Shown here: positions 7,842-13,773 of the stretch, in pieces
How the letters are laid out: each line of letters opens with the position of its first letter
Numbering within the stretch: position 1 is the stretch's first letter
Assembly: GCA_964466745.1 (NCBI GenBank)
Contig: CAYXOX010000044.1
Span: 1 to 20,539, forward strand
Direction of reading: 5' to 3'
DNA: 20,539 nt
Origin: CAYXOX01 sp964466745
GTDB taxonomy: Bacteria > Pseudomonadota > Alphaproteobacteria > Rhodobacterales > Rhodobacteraceae
Made by a program: the position numbers and the translations under genes
Notes under the pieces: generated by a model
Database searches by the model: none
What the model was told of the DNA's origin: nothing
The model's input: only the letters and a program-made list of their open reading frames with translations

Positions 7842-7985
7842 GGGGCCATCATCCGGACAGGAGGGCGGGATGCGCAATCCCTCGCACCGTCGCGCGGCGG
7901 CCGGGAAGCGCGGGGCGTGGCCGCGGCTTCCGCCGCCGCCGGCGGGCCGGGAGGGCGCCGTGGCTGGAAGGATTCGGAACTTGGG

Positions 7986-8017
7986 CGTGCAGGCCGGCCA
8001 CGGTGCCGGCCTGCACG
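7986..8017 (-). terminator. Strong stem-loop between dctP and dctQ
   Basis: A perfect 13-bp stem (CGTGCAGGCCGGC at 7986-7998 paired with 8005-8017) closes a 6-nt loop, about 50 bases downstream of the dctP stop on the transcribed strand. No U-run follows on that strand, so it is more likely a partial terminator or an mRNA 3'-end stabiliser. Such a hairpin would keep binding-protein message in excess of permease message. Confidence 0.65.
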
Positions 8018-8066
8018 GTTGGTTGCGTTGCGCGGCGTCGCCTGGCGCGACGCCGACGCGCCCGGC

Positions 8067-9065
8067 CTACTCGGCGAGGATCGCCTGCACCGTGTCCACG
8101 AGGTCGTCCGACCAGTCGGGGAAGGCGCTGTAGACCGGGATGGTCGCCTCGCGCATCGCGGCGCGGTCGACGTCGGTGACGAAGGTGATGCCCTCGGCCT
8201 CGAGCGTCTCGATGAACTCGCCCTGCTTGGACTGGACCAGCTCGGTCATGAAGTTGCCCGCGTCGATGGCCGAGGTGGAGAGCACCTCCTGCAGGTCCTC
8301 GGGCATGGAGGCGTAGAGCTCGTCGTTCATCGCGAGGCCGATCCAGGCGTAGAAATGCCCGGTCATGGAGATGGTGCTCGCGTTCTCCTGCAGCGAGGCG
8401 CCGTAGATGGAGCCCAGCGGCGCCTCGGCGGCATCGACCACGCCCGAGGCGAGCGCGCCGTAGACCTCGGCCCAGGCGATCTGCTCGCCGCGCGCGCCGA
8501 GAGCGTCGAAGGTGGCGATCCACATCGGGTTGGGGGGTACGCGGATCGAGAGGCCCTGGAAGTCGTCGACGGTGCGGACCTCGGTGTCGGAGATCACGTT
8601 GCGGTCGCCGAAGAACCAGTTCAGCGCCAGCAGCTCGAGATTGGTGGTGTCGCGCAGCTCGCCGACCATCCCGGCATACCAGTCGGAGGCGACGATCTTC
8701 TGGAAGTCCTCGGGCGCGTCGAGCAGGTAGGGCCCGTTCAGGATGCCCCAGTCGGGCATGAAGTTCGAAAGATAGCCCGGGTCGGCCAGGATGATGATCT
8801 CGGCGCCGAGATCCACCTGCTCGTACATCTCCAGGTTGGTTCCGAGCTGCCCGCCCGGGAACACCTCCGCCTCGATGCGGCCGCCCGAGCGCTCCTCGAT
8901 CAGGGCGGCGAAATGCTCGAGTGCCTCGTGCACCGGCTCGTTGGCCGAGGTCACGTGGGGAATGCGGAAGAAGTAGTCCTGCGCGGCGGCGGTGGTCGCT
9001 GTCAGCGGCAGCGCCGCGAGCGCCAGTGCCGCGGCCAGCGGCCGCGCGATGCGGATCGGTGTCAT
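8067..9065 (-). CDS. dctP: TRAP transporter solute-binding protein (DctP family)
   Basis: This 332-residue periplasmic binding protein has a signal peptide of about 28 residues (MTPIRIARPLAAALALAALP, then TATTAAA before QD). The mature part has the DctP-fold markers: FPGGQLGTNLEMYEQVDLGAEII near 69-91, GLSIRVPPNP with Arg175, and WAEVYGALASGVVDAAEAPL near 198-217. Arg175 occupies the place of the conserved arginine that in most TRAP binding proteins pairs with a solute carboxylate. A sugar acid, keto acid or other carboxylate is therefore the leading ligand type, but the exact solute is not deducible. The ATG at 9065 has a strong GGGAGGA site 9 bases upstream. It is the first gene of dctPQM, with its promoter and probable IclR-type sites just upstream. 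Confidence 0.95.
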   Translation of the reverse strand: MTPIRIARPLAAALALAALPLTATTAAAQDYFFRIPHVTSANEPVHEALEHFAALIEERSGGRIEAEVFPGGQLGTNLEMYEQVDLGAEIIILADPGYLSNFMPDWGILNGPYLLDAPEDFQKIVASDWYAGMVGELRDTTNLELLALNWFFGDRNVISDTEVRTVDDFQGLSIRVPPNPMWIATFDALGARGEQIAWAEVYGALASGVVDAAEAPLGSIYGASLQENASTISMTGHFYAWIGLAMNDELYASMPEDLQEVLSTSAIDAGNFMTELVQSKQGEFIETLEAEGITFVTDVDRAAMREATIPVYSAFPDWSDDLVDTVQAILAE

Positions 9066-9135
9066 GGTGTGTTGTCCTCCCAATATTGCGGTCGTCGCCC
9101 GCGCGGCCCGAGGGGCCGGACAGGATGCGACCGGC

Positions 9136-9164
9136 AGGCTAGGCCGCTTTCATTTTTGAATCAA
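9136..9164 (-). promoter_or_regulatory. Candidate sigma-70-type promoter of dctPQM
   Basis: On the minus strand TTGATT (9159-9164) and TAGCCT (9136-9141) are separated by exactly 17 bp. They lie about 70-100 bases before the dctP ATG, in the only AT-rich patch of the spacer. The operator-like box at 9148-9161 covers the spacer and touches the -35 element. Confidence 0.55.
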
Positions 9165-9180
9165 TCTCTCACTTGTGAAA
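9148..9180. promoter_or_regulatory. Pair of degenerate IclR-type operators at the dctP promoter
   Basis: TTTCATTTTTGAAT (9148-9161) and TCTCACTTGTGAAA (9167-9180) both fit the TTTCAY-N2-RTGAAA pattern seen perfectly twice before the IclR-family gene at 4945-4972. The two boxes are 5 bp apart here rather than abutting. One half of each box is a perfect TTTCAT or TTTCAC match. Their placement over the promoter spacer and upstream of the -35 fits regulation of the transporter by the nearby regulator. Confidence 0.62.
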
Positions 9181-9225
9181 CCCCGCGCGCGTTCGCGCCG
9201 CCGCCCGCGCGCGTCGCTGCCCCTT

Positions 9226-9258
9226 CATCTTGGCCCGAATACTCACCGGCGCCGCGCC
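9226..9258 (+). repeat. Intergenic repeat element, copy 3
   Basis: The segment beginning CATCTTGGCCCGAATACTC is 29/33 identical to the copy at 1908-1940. It lies about 70 bp beyond the 3' end of mazG. On the minus strand it reads GAGTATTCGGGCCAAGATGA downstream of mazG, the same orientation relative to the gene as copy 1 has to the aldo/keto reductase. Confidence 0.6.
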
Positions 9259-9328
9259 TGCAAGGGGCGCTGGCGGTGGATGGGGGCGGCCCGCGGTCCG
9301 CGGCGGATTGGCGCGGGCCCGGCGCGCC

Positions 9329-10168
9329 TCAGCCGGATCGCTCGCGGCGCTTGGCCGCCTCCCAGAGCGCGTCCATCTCGCGCAGGTCGCTGTCCTCCGG
9401 GCGCCGCCCCGTCGCCGCGAGCGCGGCCTCGATGGACTCGAAGCGCCGGGTGAACTTCGCGTTGGCCCCGCGCAGCGCGGCCTCCGGGTCCACGCCGAGA
9501 TGCCGGGCGAGGTTGGCGGCCACGAAGAGAAGATCGCCCATCTCCTCGGCCACCTCCTCCGCCGCGCCCGCGGCGCGGGCCTGCGCGAGCTCGCGCGCTT
9601 CCTCTTCGAGCTTGTCGAGCACCTGCGCGGTGTCGGGCCAGTCGAAGCCCACCCGCGCAGCGCGCTTCTGCAGCTTGACCGCGCGGGTGAGCGCCGGCAG
9701 GCCGAGCGCGATCCCCTCGAGCGTGCCGCGCTGGTCGCGGGCCGCGCGCTCGGCGGCCTTGGCCGCCTCCCAGGCGGCGGGCTGCGAGGCAAGCGTGCGC
9801 GCCGGGTCCGCCGCCGCGAAGACATGGGGATGGCGCGCGATCATCTTCTCGGTGATCGCCTCGGCCACCCGCTGAAAATCGAAGAGGCCGCGCTCTTCGG
9901 CCATGCGGGCGTGGTAGACCACCTGCAGCAGCAGGTCGCCCAGCTCGCCCTCCAGCTCCTCCCAGGCGCCGCGCTCGATGGCGTCGGCCACCTCGAACGC
10001 CTCCTCGATCGTGTAGGGCGCGATCGAGGCGAAATCCTGCGCCACGTCCCAGGGGCACCCCGTTTCGGGATCGCGCAGCCGGCGCATCACCTCGAGCAGC
10101 CGCGGCAGCCCCGCCGGGACGTCGTGCACCGGATCCTTGCCGCCGTCGTTCCCGTTGCGCTCGCCCAT
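9329..10168 (-). CDS. mazG: Nucleoside triphosphate pyrophosphohydrolase MazG
   Basis: This 279-residue, two-domain all-alpha NTP pyrophosphohydrolase hydrolyses (d)NTPs to NMPs and PPi and helps clear damaged nucleotides. The first MazG domain carries LRDPETGCPWDVAQ (about 31-44), EEAFEV (55-60) and ELEGELGDLLLQVVYHA (71-87), which give the EExxE/ExxD metal sites. The second has EEEARELAQA and EEVAEEMGDLLFVAANLARHLGVDPE. The internal ATG at 10168 is preferred over the one at 10174 because the GCGGAGG site is 7 bases from it and only 1 from the other. Length and domain count match the E. coli-type full-length MazG. It is divergent from the DUF1499 gene and looks unrelated to the transporter operon downstream. 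Confidence 0.95.
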   Translation of the reverse strand: MGERNGNDGGKDPVHDVPAGLPRLLEVMRRLRDPETGCPWDVAQDFASIAPYTIEEAFEVADAIERGAWEELEGELGDLLLQVVYHARMAEERGLFDFQRVAEAITEKMIARHPHVFAAADPARTLASQPAAWEAAKAAERAARDQRGTLEGIALGLPALTRAVKLQKRAARVGFDWPDTAQVLDKLEEEARELAQARAAGAAEEVAEEMGDLLFVAANLARHLGVDPEAALRGANAKFTRRFESIEAALAATGRRPEDSDLREMDALWEAAKRRERSG

Positions 10169-10310
10169 GCCCATGCCTCCGCTCGCCGCCGCCCCGTTCC
10201 TGTCGCGGCAAGACTGTCGGGGCGCGCCGGGCGGGGCAAGGGGTCGCGGGGCCGGCCCTTGCAGGCGCGGCCGGCGCCGCTAGCTCTCGGGCGTCACCAG
10301 GGAGGCCGCC

Positions 10311-10760
10311 GTGCGCACCACCGTCATTCTTCTCGCCCTCGGCTTCGCCCTCGTCGGCCTGCAGGCCTATGTCCGCCTCGCGCCGGTGGAGCCCGGGCGC
10401 TGGCACCAGGATCCGGCGGTGCCGGGCAGCGGCGCGGCGGACGCCGCCGGCGCCGACGGCTACCGCGCGGCGATGCTCACCCCGCTCGGGGACGCCGCGG
10501 CGCTGGAGAGGCTGACACAGATCGCGCTCGGCAGCCCGCGCACCCGGATCATCGCCGGCAGCGCAGGGGAGGGGCGCATCACCTTCGAGACGCGCTCGCT
10601 GATCTGGGGCTTTCCCGACTACACCACCGTTGCGGCCGAGAGCGGCGACGGTGGCACGCGGGTGTCGGCCTGGGCGCGCCAGCGGTTCGGACTGTCGGAC
10701 CTCGGCGTCAACCGCGCCCGGGTGCAGGGCTGGTTCGCCGCGCTCGCCACGGCCGGCTGA
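10311..10760 (+). CDS. DUF1499-family protein with N-terminal membrane anchor
   Basis: This 149-residue protein begins with a hydrophobic segment (about residues 3-20, VILLALGFALVGLQAYV), either a signal peptide without an obvious cleavage site or an anchor. The remainder resembles DUF1499: RWHQDPAVPG, a middle stretch with FETRSLIWGFPDYTTVAAE, and a C-terminal GVNRARVQGWFAAL. The family has no established biochemical role. The start codon is GTG, supported by AGGGAGG 5 bases upstream and by the hydrophobic segment starting right after it. It stands alone, divergent from mazG and convergent with aglR. Confidence 0.75.
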   Translation: MRTTVILLALGFALVGLQAYVRLAPVEPGRWHQDPAVPGSGAADAAGADGYRAAMLTPLGDAAALERLTQIALGSPRTRIIAGSAGEGRITFETRSLIWGFPDYTTVAAESGDGGTRVSAWARQRFGLSDLGVNRARVQGWFAALATAG

Positions 10761-10875
10761 GGAACTCTCCGCCGCCGCGGGGCGGCCGCGGCACCGGCAC
10801 CGCGGTCGCCGCCTGCGCCCCGACCCTTCAGGCGGGCAGCCGTGCCCTGCACCGGGGGCGTCCGGCGTCTTGACA

Positions 10876-10900
10876 TGCGGCGGAAACGCCCGCCGCCGCA
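10876..10900. repeat. Hairpin in the spacer between DUF1499 gene and aglR
   Basis: TGCGGCGG (10876-10883) pairs perfectly with CCGCCGCA (10893-10900) across a 9-nt loop, between two convergent genes. No T-run follows on either strand, so a bidirectional terminator is possible but unproven. The same 235-bp spacer holds a 15-bp direct repeat, GCGGCACCGGCACCG, at 10788-10802 and 10910-10924. I see no gene in this spacer. Confidence 0.4.
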
Positions 10901-10995
10901 GGGAAGACAGCGGCACCGGCACCGTTTGCCGCCATCGGCGGCGCCGTGATCGCGCCGCGCGCACTCGGGGCGAGGCTCGCCGCACGGCGGCGGGC

Positions 10996-12051
10996 TCAGC
11001 GGGCGGCGCTCCGGACGGCCTCGATCCCGTGCCCCGGGGCCGGGCCGGTGGAGAAGCCCACGGTCAGCTCCGCCTCGAGCATCATGGTGCGCGGCCCGCT
11101 CTCGGGATCCTCGACGAGGCCCAGCAGCATTTCGGCGGCGAGCCGGCCCGCCTCGCGCACCGAAGAGCGCGTGGCGGTGAACACGGGCACCTCCTCGCCG
11201 TTGCGCAGGTAGGACAGCGCGTCGTCATGGGTCACGATCGACACGTCGCGCCCGATGGCGAGGCCGTGCTCCTCCACGGCACGGCGCACGCCGAGCGCGC
11301 AGATGATCGAGGAGACGAGAAAGGCGGTGGGCGGATCGGGCAGGGCCAGCATCTGCCGTGCCGCGCGGTGCCCATAGCTCTCCGTCATGTCCTCCGAGCG
11401 CATCAGCGCCGGGTCGGGGCAAAGCCCGCGATCGGCGAGGGCGGCCTCGAATCCTGACCGCCGGCGATGGGCGAAATCCATCGTCTCCCGGCCGTTGACG
11501 AGGGCGATTCTGCGGTGCCCGAGATCGAGCAGGAAATCGGCGGCGCGCTGGAAGGCGCGCCGGTTGTTCACGTCGAGCCAGGAATAGCCCTCGCGGCCCG
11601 AGGCCCGGCCATGGACGACGAAGGGCAGGCCGATCTCGCGCAACATCTCGATGCGCGGGTCGTTCATCCGCGGGGCATGCAGGATGAGCCCGTCCACGGT
11701 GCCGCGGGCGCGCAGATCGCGGTAGGTGCGCTGTTCCTCGCTGTCCTCGACGATGGAGAGAACCATGTCGTAGCCCGCCTTGCGGTAGGTTTCGCCGGCG
11801 CCGGAAATGAAATCGCCGAAGACGGGGTTCAGGATCTCGTGCTGGTCCACCGCCGGCAGGACGTGCCCGATGGCCATGGCGCGGCCGGTTGCGAGGCTGC
11901 GGGCGCGCACGTTGGGGCGGTAGTTGTGCCGCGCCGCAGCGTCGAGCACCCGGCGCCTCGTGTCCTCGGCGACCTCCGGATAGCCGTTCAGCGCACGGCT
12001 CACCGTGGTCTGCGAAAGCCCGAGACTCGCCGCCAGCTGCTTGAGATTCAT
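10996..12051 (-). CDS. aglR: LacI-family repressor of alpha-glucoside utilisation (AglR)
   Basis: This 351-residue regulator has a LacI helix-turn-helix at residues 2-25 (MNLKQLAASLGLSQTTVSRA, then LNGYPEV) and a hinge helix region ending RPNVRARSLATGR near 57. The effector domain of periplasmic-binding-protein fold is marked by GLILHAPRMNDPRI, FVVHGR and DVNNRRAFQRAADFLLDLGHRRIALVNG. The ATG at 12051 is chosen over the upstream in-frame start because it gives the standard LacI N-terminus, with a GGGTGAG site upstream. It is divergent from aglEFGAK. Two AGCGCT-centred operator candidates lie in the shared spacer, one close to its own promoter. It probably represses both units until an alpha-glucoside or its product binds. 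Confidence 0.92.
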   Translation of the reverse strand: MNLKQLAASLGLSQTTVSRALNGYPEVAEDTRRRVLDAAARHNYRPNVRARSLATGRAMAIGHVLPAVDQHEILNPVFGDFISGAGETYRKAGYDMVLSIVEDSEEQRTYRDLRARGTVDGLILHAPRMNDPRIEMLREIGLPFVVHGRASGREGYSWLDVNNRRAFQRAADFLLDLGHRRIALVNGRETMDFAHRRRSGFEAALADRGLCPDPALMRSEDMTESYGHRAARQMLALPDPPTAFLVSSIICALGVRRAVEEHGLAIGRDVSIVTHDDALSYLRNGEEVPVFTATRSSVREAGRLAAEMLLGLVEDPESGPRTMMLEAELTVGFSTGPAPGHGIEAVRSAAR

Positions 12052-12065
12052 GGGCTCACCCGCGT

Positions 12066-12079
12066 TCAAAGCGCTTGCA
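12066..12079. promoter_or_regulatory. AglR operator candidate O1 (aglR side)
   Basis: TCAAAGCGCTTGCA contains an 8-bp perfect AAGCGCTT core with imperfect arms, the type of CG-centred palindrome bound by LacI-family regulators. It lies between the candidate aglR promoter and the aglR ATG, and so would autorepress aglR. Confidence 0.65.
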
Positions 12080-12088
12080 TCAGACTTG

Positions 12089-12117
12089 AACCTACCCAAT
12101 GGCGGGCCCCACGTCAA
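12089..12117 (-). promoter_or_regulatory. Candidate promoter of aglR
   Basis: On the minus strand TTGACG (12112-12117) and TAGGTT (12089-12094) are spaced by 17 bp, with the O1 operator about 10 bp beyond the -10 box. Spacing and order are those of a repressible sigma-70 promoter. Confidence 0.5.
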
Positions 12118-12191
12118 AGCGTGCGGATGCAGCGCTGCCTATGCTGCAGGCGCAAAATGAACAATGAACGCAGGAGGATATCAGAAGTAGA

Positions 12192-12220
12192 TTGACAGGC
12201 GAAGTGTGATGAACGACGGT
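12192..12220 (+). promoter_or_regulatory. Candidate promoter of aglEFGAK
   Basis: A perfect TTGACA (12192-12197) is followed after 17 bp by GACGGT, a poor -10 match. The O2 operator starts 9 bp later and would overlap the start site. The -35 is convincing and the -10 is not. Confidence 0.4.
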
Positions 12221-12228
12221 TCCCGCGT

Positions 12229-12242
12229 CCAAAGCGCTTTGG
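12229..12242. promoter_or_regulatory. AglR operator candidate O2 (aglE side)
   Basis: CCAAAGCGCTTTGG is a perfect 14-bp palindrome with the CG centre typical of LacI-family operators. It lies 57 bp before the aglE ATG and just after the TTGACA box. Its centre is 163 bp from that of O1, so a tetramer or paired dimers could act on both. Confidence 0.8.
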
Positions 12243-12299
12243 CCCGAATCCGAAGGGCCGCGTGAAAACAAGTCCAAAAAACCGGGAGGACGATCCGAC

Positions 12300-13652
12300 A
12301 TGAAACGTACCCTTTACGCCGGGACGGCGCTGGTGGCGCTCACCGCCGCAAGCGCCCAGGCGCAGGACCTGCTCTTCGCCGTGGGCGAGGGCGACTTCAA
12401 CTGGGAGAGCTACGAGGCCTTCGCCGGCGCGACCGATCTGGCCGGCCAGCAGGTCACCGTGTTCGGCCCCTGGCTCGGGCCCGACCAGGCGATGGTCGAG
12501 AACGTGCTCGCCTATTTTGCCGCCGCCACCGGCGCCGACGTGCGCTACACCGGCTCCGACAGCTTCGAACAGCAGATCATGGTGGATGCCGAGGCGGGCT
12601 CGGCGCCCAATGTCGCGGTCTTCCCGCAGCCCGGCCTCGCCTCCGACATGGCTTCCCGCGGATTCCTGACCCCGCTGGGCGAGGACACCGCCGACTGGGT
12701 GCGCGACAACTACGCGGCCGGCCAGTCCTGGGTGGACCTGGGCACCTATGCCGGCGAGGACGGCACCGAGGCGCTCTACGGCTTCTTCTACAAGGTCGAT
12801 GTGAAATCGCTTGTCTGGTACGTGCCCGAGAACTTCGAGGATTTCGGCTACGACATCCCGCAGAGCATGGAAGAGCTCAAGGCACTCACCGACCAGATGG
12901 TCGCCGATGGCGTGACGCCCTGGTGCATCGGGCTCGGCTCGGGCGGCGCCACCGGCTGGCCGGCCACCGACTGGGTGGAAGACATGATGCTGCGCACGCA
13001 GGATCCCTCGGTCTACGACCAGTGGGTGTCCAACGAGATCCCGTTCAACGATCCGCGGGTGATCGAAGCGATCGAGGAATTCGGGGCCTTCGCGCGCAAC
13101 GACGACTACGTTGCCGGCGGCGCGGGTGCCGTGGCCTCCACCGATTTCCGCGACAGCCCCAAGGGCCTGTTCGACAGCCCGCCGCAGTGCATGATGCACC
13201 GTCAGGCCTCGTTCATCCCGGCCTTCTTCCCCGAGGGCACCGAAGTTGGGCTGGACGCCGATTTCTTCTACTTCCCGGCCTATGAGTCGAAGGATCTGGG
13301 CTCGCCGGTGCTCGGCGCCGGCACGCTGTGGTCGATCACCAACGAGAACGATGCCGCCCACGCCCTGATCGACTTCCTGCAAACGCCGATCGCCCACGAG
13401 GTTTGGATGGCCCAGTCGGGCTTCCTGACGCCCCATACCGGCGTCAACACCGACGTGTTCACCGATGTCGGCCTGCGCAACATGAACGAGATCCTGCTCG
13501 GCGCCACCACCTTCCGCTTCGACGCCTCCGACCTGATGCCGGGCGGCGTGGGCGCAGGGAGCTTCTGGACCGGCATGGTCGACTATGCCGGCGGCGCGCC
13601 GGCCGAAGAGGTCGCCGCCGAGATCCAGGCGAGCTGGGACTCGCTGAAGTAG
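12300..13652 (+). CDS. aglE: Alpha-glucoside ABC transporter, substrate-binding protein (AglE)
   Basis: This 450-residue periplasmic binding protein of the family-1 (maltose-type) extracellular solute-binding group has a signal peptide of about 21 residues (MKRTLYAGTALVALTAASAQ, then A before QD). The mature part shows VTVFGPWLGPDQAMVENVL, the aromatic-rich WYVPENFEDFGYDIPQSMEEL, and SGGATGWPATDWVEDMMLR, which resembles AglE of Sinorhizobium-type alpha-glucoside systems. It should bind sucrose, maltose, trehalose or similar sugars and present them to AglF/AglG. A GGGAGGA site lies 9 bases before the ATG. It is the first gene of the operon. A hairpin after its stop probably raises its message level over the permease genes. 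Confidence 0.93.
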   Translation: MKRTLYAGTALVALTAASAQAQDLLFAVGEGDFNWESYEAFAGATDLAGQQVTVFGPWLGPDQAMVENVLAYFAAATGADVRYTGSDSFEQQIMVDAEAGSAPNVAVFPQPGLASDMASRGFLTPLGEDTADWVRDNYAAGQSWVDLGTYAGEDGTEALYGFFYKVDVKSLVWYVPENFEDFGYDIPQSMEELKALTDQMVADGVTPWCIGLGSGGATGWPATDWVEDMMLRTQDPSVYDQWVSNEIPFNDPRVIEAIEEFGAFARNDDYVAGGAGAVASTDFRDSPKGLFDSPPQCMMHRQASFIPAFFPEGTEVGLDADFFYFPAYESKDLGSPVLGAGTLWSITNENDAAHALIDFLQTPIAHEVWMAQSGFLTPHTGVNTDVFTDVGLRNMNEILLGATTFRFDASDLMPGGVGAGSFWTGMVDYAGGAPAEEVAAEIQASWDSLK

Positions 13653-13677
13653 GCGGCCGCAGGGTCGCGCCAAGAAG

Positions 13678-13703
13678 GCGGGGGGCCGCGTCAGGCCCCC
13701 CGC
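13678..13703 (+). terminator. Stem-loop between aglE and aglF
   Basis: GCGGGGGGCC (13678-13687) pairs perfectly with GGCCCCCCGC (13694-13703) around a 6-nt loop, 25 bp after the aglE stop. No T-run follows, so partial termination or 3'-end protection is more likely than full termination. A small GCCCCGAGGGGC palindrome follows at 13708-13719. The arrangement mirrors the hairpin after dctP. Confidence 0.65.
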
Positions 13704-13773
13704 TGTCGCCCCGAGGGGCAACGCCCATCACAAAAACAACGGGCCGCGCGCGAGGTGCGGCGGGGAGGGAGCC

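Noticed and set aside
10870..10875. Perfect TTGACA in the DUF1499-aglR spacer as a promoter
   Set aside because: At 16-19 bp downstream only GC-rich sequence follows, with no -10-like box, and there is no gene to drive on the plus strand before 12300.
9243..10985. 580-codon open frame on the minus strand across mazG and the DUF1499 gene
   Set aside because: It is a GC-driven shadow: Arg/Ala/Gly-rich with no recognisable domain, overlapping two genes with clear family motifs and proper ribosome-binding sites.
12114..13721. 535-codon minus-strand open frame opposite aglE
   Set aside because: It is antisense to a well-supported binding-protein gene and lies over its promoter and operator. No family resemblance is visible.
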